A stretch of DNA of 64,000 nt from Lachnospiraceae bacterium. GTDB lineage: Bacteria > Bacillota > Clostridia > Lachnospirales > Lachnospiraceae. The notes under the pieces are model-generated. The model saw only the letters and a list, made by a program, of their open reading frames with translations, did no database searches and had not been told where the DNA came from. This document shows, piece by piece, positions 44,538 through 52,681 of this stretch. Position numbers and translations under genes: made by a program. Each line of letters opens with the position of its first letter. The first letter of the stretch is position 1. Location: the NCBI GenBank assembly GCA_024690605.1, contig JAILOV010000056.1:117193-181192 (forward strand), given 5' to 3'.

Positions 44538-45482
44538 ATGCGCTATGTGATGAAAAAACTCTTTTCCGCGATCGCGACCCTTTTTCTGGTCTCGGTCGCG
44601 GTCTTTTTTTCCTTTGCATTGATCCCCGGAGATCCGGCGCTGAAGAAGCTCGGCACACAGGCGACGCCTGAGGCGCTCATGCGTCTGCGTGAGACGATGG
44701 GACTCAATGCACCTCTCCCTGTCCGCTATCTGAAATGGGTCGCGGGGGTCTTTCGCGGTGATCTCGGCACCTCTTATTCCTATGAGATCCCGGTGGGAGA
44801 ACTGCTTGCCGACAAGCTTCCGGTAACGGTCGCCCTGGTCCTGTTTTCCTTTCTTCTTCTGATCGCGATCGCGATCCCGCTGGGGATCCGGCACGCCAAG
44901 CATGAGGGCGGCATTTTTGACCGGAGCTTTCTCGTGCTGGGACAGATCGTCATGGCGATACCGCCGTTTTTTATGGGCATCCTCCTCACCTGGTTCTTCG
45001 GGATCGTGCTCCGCGTGTTCACTCCCGGCGGCTATGTCTCCTGGCGCACGAGCCTGACGGGATTTCTCGGTTATCTCTTTTTCCCGGCACTGGCGATCGC
45101 GATCCCCAGAGTCGCGATGACGACGAAGCTTCTCAGGGCAGAGGTGCTCAAGGAGGTGCGCAGGGATTATGTGCGGACGGCCTTCAGCCGCGGGAATTCC
45201 TCCATGGCGGTGCTGTATCGTCACGTGCTCAAGAACGCGTTTCTGCCGGTGCTGACCTTTCTGGCGATGAACCTCACGGACATGGTGGCGGGGAGTGTTG
45301 TGATCGAGCAGGTTTTCGGCATCCCCGGATTCGGGCGTTTCCTGCTCATCTCCATCCTCGGACGGGACTATCCGGTCGTGGAGGCGATCATCATGGGCCT
45401 TGCGGCATTCATCATTGTCATCAATCTTCTGACGGATCTTCTTTACCGCATGATCGATCCGCGGATCGGAGCCTCTTCATGA
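44538..45482 (+). CDS. DppB/OppB-type ABC permease
   Basis: 314 residues. The start MRYVMKKLFSAIATLFLVS is typical for DppB-like permeases; an upstream extension of the frame overlaps the previous gene and is not used. GDPALKKLGTQATPE and the EAA loop AFSRGNSSMAVLYRHVLKN are present. Six membrane segments are expected. It pairs with the DppC-type subunit, whose ATG overlaps its stop. Confidence 0.93.
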   Translation: MRYVMKKLFSAIATLFLVSVAVFFSFALIPGDPALKKLGTQATPEALMRLRETMGLNAPLPVRYLKWVAGVFRGDLGTSYSYEIPVGELLADKLPVTVALVLFSFLLLIAIAIPLGIRHAKHEGGIFDRSFLVLGQIVMAIPPFFMGILLTWFFGIVLRVFTPGGYVSWRTSLTGFLGYLFFPALAIAIPRVAMTTKLLRAEVLKEVRRDYVRTAFSRGNSSMAVLYRHVLKNAFLPVLTFLAMNLTDMVAGSVVIEQVFGIPGFGRFLLISILGRDYPVVEAIIMGLAAFIIVINLLTDLLYRMIDPRIGASS

Positions 45483-46303
45483 GCGCCGGGCGCAGGTTCG
45501 CAATCTATTGGAAGGGGAGCCGCATGTTCCGGGCCGGTTTTGTGATCATGTCGGCTGTGATCCTGTTTGTTCTCCTGGGCATGCTCTTCACTCCCTACCC
45601 GCCGACAGCGATGGATGAGGGGGCAAAGCTTTCGGGTTTTTCCGCGAAGCATCTGTTGGGGACGGATCATCTGGGAAGGGATCTTCTCTCCAGACTTCTG
45701 TCCGGGGCGGGGACGACACTGTTCATCGCGATCGGCACGATCTTTATCGGCGCTGTCACCGGCTCTCTTCTCGGGGCGTTCTGCGGGTATTTCGGCGGCA
45801 CGGCGGATGAGATCATCATGCGCATCGTCGACGCGCTGTTCGCGTTTCCCAGCATCCTGCTGGCCCTTCTGTTTGTCAGTCTGTTCGGGAGCGGACGCTA
45901 TCACGTGATCCTGGCGCTCGGCATCGCCTTTGTTCCGAGTTTTGCGAGGACCGTGCGGGGGGAGTTCCTGAGGGAAAAGGGACGGGATTATGTGACAAAC
46001 GCAAAGCTTCACGGTGTCGGCGATCTCCGGATCATGTTCTTCCACATTCTGCCCAACACGCTGGATGTACTCCTGTCCGCGGTACTGATCGGATTCAACA
46101 ACGCGGTCCTTGCGGAGGCCGGGCTGTCCTTTCTGGGGATCGGCGTGCAGCCCCCGGACGCTTCTCTTGGCCGGATGCTCTCCGAGTCCCAGCAGTATCT
46201 CTTCCGGGCGCCGATGACGACTTTTCTGCCGGGCATCCTGCTGGTGCTCATGATCCTCGGGTTCTCCCTGACCGGAGAGGGGGTGCGAGAGAGTGAACGC
46301 TGA
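45479..46303 (+). CDS. DppC/OppC-type ABC permease
   Basis: 274 residues. HLLGTDHLGRDLLSRLLSGA is the family signature and the EAA loop is NAKLHGVGDLRIMFFHILPN. Six membrane segments. It overlaps the gene before by four bases and the ATPase gene by eleven. Confidence 0.93.
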   Translation: MSAGRRFAIYWKGSRMFRAGFVIMSAVILFVLLGMLFTPYPPTAMDEGAKLSGFSAKHLLGTDHLGRDLLSRLLSGAGTTLFIAIGTIFIGAVTGSLLGAFCGYFGGTADEIIMRIVDALFAFPSILLALLFVSLFGSGRYHVILALGIAFVPSFARTVRGEFLREKGRDYVTNAKLHGVGDLRIMFFHILPNTLDVLLSAVLIGFNNAVLAEAGLSFLGIGVQPPDASLGRMLSESQQYLFRAPMTTFLPGILLVLMILGFSLTGEGVRESER

Positions 46304-47867
46304 GGCACCGATCCTCACGGTGGAGGATCTTCAGATCGATTTTCATGATCATCAGATACCGGAGACCGCGGTCTATGATTTTGACCTGTCGATCCGTGCG
46401 GGAGAGATCGTCGGGATCGTCGGTGAATCCGGCGCGGGGAAAAGCCTGTCCGCTCTGGCGATCGCGGGACTTCTGAAGCGTCACAGCGCGGTAAAGCAGG
46501 GACGGATCCATTTTGAGGGGCAGGATCTTCTGCACTGCGAGCGCGAGACGCTGCGCGGCTTTCAGGGAGATGAGATCTCCGTGATCTTTCAGGAACCGAT
46601 GTCCTCGCTGGATCCGCTGATGCGCATCGGCCCGCAGGTGGAGGAGAGCCTTACGGTGCATCATCCCGAGATCGGGAGCGCCGAGCGAAAAGAGCGGGCG
46701 ATGGAAGCGCTTGCCAGCGTCGGACTCTCGGACAGCAAACGGATCTATGAGAGCTATCCGCATGAACTGTCCGGCGGGATGCGGCAGCGTGTGATGATCG
46801 CGGCGGCGATGATCGCGAAACCGCAGATCCTGATCGCGGATGAACCGACGACGGCGCTGGATGTGACGGTGCAGGCACAGATCGTCGCGCTTTTAAAGAA
46901 GATCAATGCCGAGCAGGGAACCGCGATCCTGTTCATCTCTCATGATCTGAGCCTGGTCAGACAGCTCTGCAGGCGGGTGGTGGTCATGAAGGACGGCCGG
47001 ATCGTCGAGGAAGGTGATACGGAAACCGTTTTTCTCCGTCCGTCCCACGACTACACAAAGGAACTCATCGCCGCGATCCCGCGGGTGGAGAAAAAAGGGA
47101 CAGCCGGGCGTCCCTCCCTTCCGGAGACGCAGGAACGGGGGAGGAGACCGATCCTCAGGGTTTCCGGACTGGATGCGGGGTACGGGCGCGGCAGACAGAT
47201 CCTGCATGATATTTCCTTTGAACTGTACCCCGGTGAGATCCTGGGACTTGCGGGGGAGAGCGGCAGTGGCAAATCGACGCTCGCCAAAGCGGTGCTCGGG
47301 CTCGTCGGCGTGACGAGCGGGATCGTGGAAAAGCATGATCTCATGCCCGCCATGGTTTTTCAGGATCCCTACGGGAGTCTCAATCCTGCGCGCACGATCG
47401 AATGGATCCTGACGGAGGCGCTGACAAAAGGAAGGGCGGGGCGTTTCCCCGGCGGACGGCAGACCCTTAGGCAGCGGGCGGCAGAGGCGCTCGCACAGGT
47501 GGAACTTCCGGAAAGCTTCCTGGAGAGACGGCCGTCGGAACTTTCCGGCGGACAGAGACAGCGGGTGGCGATCGCGGAGGCCCTGATCGGCAGACCAAAT
47601 CTGCTGATCGCGGACGAACCGGTCTCGGCACTGGATGTGACCGTGCAGGCACAGATCATCGCACTTCTCGAGAAACTGCGCAGGGAGACCGGCGTCACGA
47701 TCCTGCTGATCGCGCACGATCTCCGGGTGATCTACAGGGTCTGCGACCGCGTGCTCATCATGCGGGACGGGCGTATCGTGGAACAGGGAGACGTGGAGCG
47801 CATCTATTTTGATCCGCAGGAGAGTTACACCGGGGAACTTCTTGCGGCAGCGGGGATCACGGGATGA
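46293..47867 (+). CDS. Fused DppD-DppF type double ABC ATPase
   Basis: 524 residues from a GTG, holding two complete ABC modules. Module one has GESGAGKSL, LSGGMRQRV and LIADEPTTALD; module two, from about residue 290, has GESGSGKST, LSGGQRQRV and LIADEPVSALD. These are the two ATPases (DppD and DppF) of a peptide/nickel importer on one chain, as in GsiA. With the three preceding genes this is a complete importer. The second module is shorter between the A and signature motifs. Confidence 0.93.
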   Translation: MNAEAPILTVEDLQIDFHDHQIPETAVYDFDLSIRAGEIVGIVGESGAGKSLSALAIAGLLKRHSAVKQGRIHFEGQDLLHCERETLRGFQGDEISVIFQEPMSSLDPLMRIGPQVEESLTVHHPEIGSAERKERAMEALASVGLSDSKRIYESYPHELSGGMRQRVMIAAAMIAKPQILIADEPTTALDVTVQAQIVALLKKINAEQGTAILFISHDLSLVRQLCRRVVVMKDGRIVEEGDTETVFLRPSHDYTKELIAAIPRVEKKGTAGRPSLPETQERGRRPILRVSGLDAGYGRGRQILHDISFELYPGEILGLAGESGSGKSTLAKAVLGLVGVTSGIVEKHDLMPAMVFQDPYGSLNPARTIEWILTEALTKGRAGRFPGGRQTLRQRAAEALAQVELPESFLERRPSELSGGQRQRVAIAEALIGRPNLLIADEPVSALDVTVQAQIIALLEKLRRETGVTILLIAHDLRVIYRVCDRVLIMRDGRIVEQGDVERIYFDPQESYTGELLAAAGITG

Positions 47868-48370
47868 ATCTGTTTCCGGATGAACGGGCCGTTTCGGCCT
47901 ATACGCTTCCTTATGAGGAGTATCGCGCCGCGGGCATCCGCGGGGTGATCTTTGATATCGACAACACGCTGGTCCGTCACGGGGAACCGGCCGTCTGGCG
48001 CACGGTCCGCCTGTTCGCACATCTTAAGGAACTGGGTCTGACACCGTTCATCCTCTCGAACAACAAGGTCGACAGGGTACGTTCCTTCGCGGAGGCGGTC
48101 GGTGCGGACTATGTCTGGAAGGCGGGTAAACCGAAAAAATATGGCTATCTGAAAGCCTGCGGGATCATGGGGATCACCCCCGCGGAAGCGCTCGCCGTCG
48201 GCGATCAGATCTACACCGATATCTGGGGAGCAAAACGCAGCGGCATGCGGGCGGTGCTGGTGGATCCCATCGATCCGCGGGAGGAACTGCAGATCAGGAT
48301 CAAGCGATGGCTGGAACGTCCGATCCTTGCACTGTTTTTGCGGAGGAAAAGGGGGACTGCGGAGAAATGA
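47864..48370 (+). CDS. yqeG: YqeG-type HAD-IIIA phosphatase
   Basis: 168 residues. IFDIDNTLVRHG is the nucleophile motif, ILSNNK motif II, and AVGDQIYTDIWGAKR motif IV; these place it in the YqeG/GEP4 family. YqeG is commonly near aro, efp and ribosome genes in Firmicutes; in some species it acts as a phosphatidylglycerophosphate phosphatase. It overlaps both neighbours by four bases. Confidence 0.9.
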   Translation: MNLFPDERAVSAYTLPYEEYRAAGIRGVIFDIDNTLVRHGEPAVWRTVRLFAHLKELGLTPFILSNNKVDRVRSFAEAVGADYVWKAGKPKKYGYLKACGIMGITPAEALAVGDQIYTDIWGAKRSGMRAVLVDPIDPREELQIRIKRWLERPILALFLRRKRGTAEK

Positions 48371-49824
48371 GCGCGCGTGAACGGCAGCAATTTGGTGTCA
48401 TCGGCGATCCGATCGGGCACACGCTCTCGCCGGTGATCCATCATTCTTTTGGGCAGACGACCGGGAAAGAACTGGAATACCGGCCGTATCTGGTGAAACA
48501 TGAGGCACTCGGGGACACACTCCGGAAGATGCATGCGTCCGGCATCCGGGGACTGAATGTCACGGTGCCGCACAAGAGTGCCGTGATCCCGTTTCTCACG
48601 GCGATCGATCCGCTCGCGGAGAAGATCGGTGCCGTGAACACGCTGGTCCGTGACGCGGACGGATACCGCGGTTACAACACGGATGTGAGCGGACTGAAGC
48701 GGGCACTGACGGAAGCCGGTCTGCAGCTTGCCGGGGCGCATGTCGTGATCCTGGGGGCCGGCGGCGCCGGACGGGCGGCGGCTTTTCTCTGCGCCGGCGA
48801 GGGTGCGGCAGAGATCCTGATCCTCAATCGGACCCGGGAAAAAGCCGAGGCTCTGGCGGAGGAAGTCCGCGGCACGATGACGGGCGGATCCTCGGCGCAG
48901 GTATCCGTTCGTGCGGTCGATGCGGCTTCCTTTATCGCCGGAGAGAGTGCGGAAGACATCCGCTACCTCGCGATCCAGTGCACGTCGGTGGGACTCTATC
49001 CGCACGCGGAGGGATCGGTCATCACGGATCCCGCTTTTTTTCGGAAACTCTCGGCGGCGGTGGATATCGTCTACCGGCCCTATCTGACCGGTTTTCTCTC
49101 CCTTGCGTACCGGGCGGGCGTGCCGATCGTGAGCGGTCTGTCCATGCTTCTGTATCAGGCGGCGGACGCCTTTTCTCTCTGGTATCCGGAGGTTTCCCTG
49201 GGAAAAGGGGACCTGTCCCGCGCCATGCATGCGCTCAAGGCACAGGCGCTGGGATTCACGGGACTGTGTCTGACCGGCTTCATGGGATGCGGGAAGACGA
49301 CCGTCGCGGAGACACTTGCCGGGATCCTGAACTTCGATCTTTGGGATACGGACCGGATGATCGAGGAGGCCTCCGGCAAGAGCGTGCGAGCCATCTTTGC
49401 CGATGAGGGCGAGGAGGTGTTCCGCAGGCTGGAAACGGCCACGTTAAAACGGATCGATGAGGCGGTCGCGGATCCCTGGGAGGGAGAAACGGACGGTGTG
49501 ATCATCTCCACCGGCGGGGGCGTGCCGGTGCGGGAGGAGAACAGGAAGCTTCTGAAGGACGGTCATGTCGTGACGGTCTGGCTCCGCGTGCGTCCGGAGA
49601 CGGTGATGGAACGGCTTGCCGGAGACGCGACCAGGCCGCTTCTTGCCGGCAGCGAAGAGGAAAAACGGCAGCGGATCACCGCGCTCATGCGGGAGCGGGA
49701 ATCGTTCTATGAGGAATGTGCGACATGCGTTGTCGATACGGACGGCAGAACGCCGGCCGAGATCGCGGCCGCGATCCTCATCCGGCTGTGCGGCAGTCAG
49801 GCACGGCAGGGAGAGCGTGTCTGA
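48367..49824 (+). CDS. Bifunctional shikimate dehydrogenase-shikimate kinase (AroE-AroK fusion)
   Basis: 485 residues from the ATG overlapping the yqeG stop, with GGAG upstream. Residues 1-285 are AroE: IGDPIGHTLSPVIH, NVTVPHKSAV with the catalytic Lys, GYNTDVSG and GAGGAGRAAA for NADP. Residues 299-485 are AroK: TGFMGCGKTT Walker A, DTDRMIEE, STGGGVP and RPLL lid Arg. Together they turn 3-dehydroshikimate into shikimate 3-phosphate. Both halves look catalytically intact. Confidence 0.93.
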   Translation: MSARERQQFGVIGDPIGHTLSPVIHHSFGQTTGKELEYRPYLVKHEALGDTLRKMHASGIRGLNVTVPHKSAVIPFLTAIDPLAEKIGAVNTLVRDADGYRGYNTDVSGLKRALTEAGLQLAGAHVVILGAGGAGRAAAFLCAGEGAAEILILNRTREKAEALAEEVRGTMTGGSSAQVSVRAVDAASFIAGESAEDIRYLAIQCTSVGLYPHAEGSVITDPAFFRKLSAAVDIVYRPYLTGFLSLAYRAGVPIVSGLSMLLYQAADAFSLWYPEVSLGKGDLSRAMHALKAQALGFTGLCLTGFMGCGKTTVAETLAGILNFDLWDTDRMIEEASGKSVRAIFADEGEEVFRRLETATLKRIDEAVADPWEGETDGVIISTGGGVPVREENRKLLKDGHVVTVWLRVRPETVMERLAGDATRPLLAGSEEEKRQRITALMRERESFYEECATCVVDTDGRTPAEIAAAILIRLCGSQARQGERV

Positions 49825-49856
49825 GTAAAGAGGCGTTTTGGAAACGGAGGGATGAG

Positions 49857-50294
49857 ATGAAGATTCTGGTGATCAACGGCCCCAACCTCAATTTTCTGGG
49901 GATCCGGGAAAAGGCGGTCTACGGGGAAGAAAGCTATGCGTCGCTCATCGCGCGCATAGAGAAAAAGGCGGAGCAGGACGGCGACACGGTCGAGTGTTTT
50001 CAGTCCAACCATGAGGGGGCGATCATCGACCGGATCCAGACGGCCTATTCGGACGGTACGGACGGCATCGTCATCAATCCGGGTGCCTACACGCACTACA
50101 GTTATGCGATCCATGACGCGCTGAAGAGCATTGAGGGGATCCCCAAAGTGGAGGTGCATATCTCCGATATTCAGGCGAGGGAGGAGTTCCGGCGTGTTTC
50201 GGTCACGGCCCAAGCCTGCGACAGACAGATCGTCGGACACGGCCTGGACGGCTATGCGGAGGCGATGGATCTGATCAGGGAGTTAAGGACTTGA
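49857..50294 (+). CDS. aroQ: Type II 3-dehydroquinate dehydratase
   Basis: 145 residues from an ATG with GGAGG six bases upstream. NGPNLNFLGIRE, the flexible loop with catalytic Tyr in REKAVYG, NPGAYTHYSYAIHDA and EVHISDI are diagnostic. It makes 3-dehydroshikimate, the substrate of the fusion enzyme encoded just before. The efp promoter overlaps its stop codon. Confidence 0.95.
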   Translation: MKILVINGPNLNFLGIREKAVYGEESYASLIARIEKKAEQDGDTVECFQSNHEGAIIDRIQTAYSDGTDGIVINPGAYTHYSYAIHDALKSIEGIPKVEVHISDIQAREEFRRVSVTAQACDRQIVGHGLDGYAEAMDLIRELRT

Positions 50295-50319
50295 AAATGA
50301 GAAAGAAATAGAGTATAAT
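50291..50319 (+). promoter_or_regulatory. efp promoter
   Basis: TTGAAA and TATAAT are 17 bases apart; the -35 overlaps the aroQ stop codon. Confidence 0.8.
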
Positions 50320-50360
50320 CACACAGATTATGATTTTGATTGAACAGGAGGTTGATTTTT

Positions 50361-50918
50361 ATGATTTCTGCAGGTGATTTCAGAAACGGCGTGACGCTTG
50401 AGATCGACGGCAATGTCTGCCAGATCGTCGAATTCCAGCACGTCAAGCCCGGTAAGGGAGCGGCTTTTGTCCGCACCAAGATCAAGGATATCATCAACGG
50501 CGGCGTGACGGAGCGTACCTTCCGCCCGACGGAGAAGTTTCCGACCGCGCGCATCGACCGTAAGGATATGCAGTATCTCTATAGTGACGGCGATGTGTTC
50601 AACTTCATGGACACGGAGAGTTATGAGCAGATCGGTCTGAACAAGGATGTGATCGGCGACTCTCTGAAATTCGTCAAGGAAAACGAGATGGTCAAGGTCT
50701 GCTCCTACAACGGCAATGTGTTCTCCGTTGAACCGCCGCTGTTCGTGGAGCTGGTGATCACGGAGACGGAGCCCGGCTTTAAGGGTGATACGGCAACCGG
50801 CGCGACGAAGCCCGCGACGGTCGAGACCGGCGCACAGGTCGCCGTGCCGCTGTTCGTCAACGAGGGCGATGTGATCAAGATCGACACGAGAACGGGAGAA
50901 TATCTCTCGAGAGCGTAA
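50361..50918 (+). CDS. efp: Elongation factor P
   Basis: 185 residues, full length, opening [17 protein letters not shown]. Start set by AGGAGG nine bases upstream. The loop [10 protein letters not shown] carries the Lys that is modified in some bacteria. EF-P relieves ribosome stalling at polyproline. It has its own promoter; the tRNA gene begins about 50 bases after its stop. Confidence 0.97.
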   Translation: MISAGDFRNGVTLEIDGNVCQIVEFQHVKPGKGAAFVRTKIKDIINGGVTERTFRPTEKFPTARIDRKDMQYLYSDGDVFNFMDTESYEQIGLNKDVIGDSLKFVKENEMVKVCSYNGNVFSVEPPLFVELVITETEPGFKGDTATGATKPATVETGAQVAVPLFVNEGDVIKIDTRTGEYLSRA

Positions 50919-50968
50919 CAGTCATCACGACGCGGTCAGGACGGGAAACCGCCCCGCACCGCGCACAG

Positions 50969-51040
50969 GCACCTGTAGTCTAATGGATAAAACGGTGGCC
51001 TCCGACGCCATTGTTGCTGGTTCGAGTCCAGTCGGGTGCA
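50969..51040 (+). tRNA. tRNA-Arg (CCG anticodon)
   Basis: A cloverleaf can be drawn by hand: acceptor GCACCTG with CGGGTGC, anticodon stem GTGGC/GCCAT around loop CTCCGAC (anticodon CCG, reads CGG), T arm GCTGG/CCAGT with loop TTCGAGT, and discriminator A. The D stem GTCT/AAAC has one C-A mismatch. CCA is not encoded. No promoter or terminator separates it from efp or from the next CDS, whose ATG is four bases downstream. Confidence 0.92.
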
Positions 51041-51044
51041 TTTT

Positions 51045-52649
51045 ATGAAGAAAAGAAAACGTAACAGCTTCATAAGAAGAACAGAACGCTCCCTGATCTC
51101 TCTCTGGGAGTTTCTTTCTGATAACAAAAAAAGAGTCATGCCGATCATCCTGCTCATCTGCGTGGCAGTCACGATCCTGATCGCCATCCGTGCCAACCGG
51201 ATCGCGGCGGATCAGGCGATCGCGGATGCGGATCTCAACGAATCCGGTGGAAGTGTCAGTTTTGAAGCAACCCAGGCGCAGCTGGTCAAGGACGCCTATC
51301 CGGAGATCAACGCGCTGATCTCCCGCTATTTTGACGCCTATGTATCGGGCGATGTGAGCATCTTAAAGGGCGGCCTTTACCGGACGCTGGATGAGATCGA
51401 GGTGGTCACGATCGAGGAGCGCGCCAAGTATATCGAAGAGATCGCCAATCTGACGGTCTACACCAAGCCGGGACCGGAGGAGAACAGCTGGGTGGCCTAT
51501 GCCTACACCGATGTGCGCTACATCGGCTGCGATGATTATCTGCCGGCGGCGCTTTCTCTCTACATCTGCCGCGACGACAACGGAGATTATTACATCAACG
51601 CCGATGAGACCGCGCAGAGTGTCAAGGATTATATCAAAGACGCCAGTATGCAGGATGATGTGGTCGATCTTTACAACCGCATCAATGTGGCCTATGCGGA
51701 GAAACTGGAGAGCAATCCGATGATGAGCGAGCTGGTCGCGGCGATCTATGCGCAGATCGACGAGTCGGTCGGTGAGCGCCTTTCCGGCGCGGAGCTCGCG
51801 GTGGCGCAGGCGGAACAGACGGGACAGCCTGCCGAGAGCACGTCCGTTTCCGAAGCACCGGCCGCGGCAAGTACGGACGCGGGTGAAGCCGCTTCCGTGG
51901 CGGCGCCGGAGCCTCCGAAGGAAGTGAAGATCCGTGCGACGACGACGGTCAATGTCCGCAAATCCGACAGCACGGAGGCCGAGGTTCTCGGAAAGGCAAG
52001 AGAGGGCGAGGAATATGTGCGGATCACCGAGCAGGGCAACGGCTGGAGCAAGATCTCCTTTGCCGGCGGCGCCGCGTTTGTCAAAACCGAGTATTTTGAA
52101 GTGGTGAGCGAGGAAGGAGACACCCCCGCTGCCGCAGAGCCTGCTGAGAACGCGGCGCAGAGCGCGTCCACGGCGACCGGAGCAACGACGGCATCGAGTG
52201 CTGCTTCCACGGGCTCGTCCAAGGCGACCGCATCTTCGAGCGCTGCTTCCACGGGATCGTCCGGGGTGACGGCGTCTTCGAGTGCTGCTTCCACGGGCTC
52301 GTCCAGGGCGACGGCGTCTTCGAGTGCTGCTTCCACGGGCTCGTCCAAGGCGTCGGCGTCTTCGAGTGCTGCTTCCACCGGATCGTCCGGGACGGGAGCG
52401 TCTTCGAGCACGGCCTCCACAGCCGGTACGGGATCCACAAAGACAGGCGGCATCACCGGCACCGGATCCAAGACGGTCGCAGGCAGCGGCGTGCGCGTGC
52501 GCAAGGAAGCGAACACCGAGTCCGATGTTCTGGCAACGCTCTATCCGGGCGCGAAGATCACGGTCAAGAAGAATCGTGATGACGGCTGGAGCGAAGTGGA
52601 ATACAAGGGCAAAACAGGTTATATCAAGACAGAATTCCTGACGGATTAA
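51045..52649 (+). CDS. Membrane-anchored SH3-domain protein with repeat linker
   Basis: 534 residues. A basic cytoplasmic start is followed by one membrane segment near 33-52, then an outer region of about 230 residues of unknown fold. Next come a bacterial SH3 domain ([18 protein letters not shown], about 290-352), a Ser/Ala/Thr/Gly linker made of 14-residue repeats (about 384-458), and a second SH3 domain ([16 protein letters not shown], about 475-534). SH3b domains often bind wall peptides, so a wall-sensing or wall-tethered protein is likely. There is no ribosome site before the ATG, because the tRNA gene occupies that place. Confidence 0.8.
   Translation: MKKRKRNSFIRRTERSLISLWEFLSDNKKRVMPIILLICVAVTILIAIRANRIAADQAIADADLNESGGSVSFEATQAQLVKDAYPEINALISRYFDAYVSGDVSILKGGLYRTLDEIEVVTIEERAKYIEEIANLTVYTKPGPEENSWVAYAYTDVRYIGCDDYLPAALSLYICRDDNGDYYINADETAQSVKDYIKDASMQDDVVDLYNRINVAYAEKLESNPMMSELVAAIYAQIDESVGERLSGAELAVAQAEQTGQPAESTSVSEAPAAASTDAGEAASVAAPEPPKEVKIRATTTVNVRKSDSTEAEVLGKAREGEEYVRITEQGNGWSKISFAGGAAFVKTEYFEVVSEEGDTPAAAEPAENAAQSASTATGATTASSAASTGSSKATASSSAASTGSSGVTASSSAASTGSSRATASSSAASTGSSKASASSSAASTGSSGTGASSSTASTAGTGSTKTGGITGTGSKTVAGSGVRVRKEANTESDVLATLYPGAKITVKKNRDDGWSEVEYKGKTGYIKTEFLTD
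52196..52405 (+). repeat. 42-bp in-frame tandem repeat in the SH3 protein gene
   Basis: About five copies of a 42-base unit beginning near GAGTGCTGCTTCCACGGG, starting at about 52196, 52238, 52280, 52322 and 52364. Each encodes roughly [14 protein letters not shown]. Copies differ at several bases, mainly in the last third. Confidence 0.85.
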
Positions 52650-52681
52650 CCTGTTCCTGTGAATGGACGGAGGCTTGTCTG

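Noticed and set aside
52196..52405. CRISPR-like array
   Set aside because: Units abut without spacers, differ from one another and are in frame within a coding gene.
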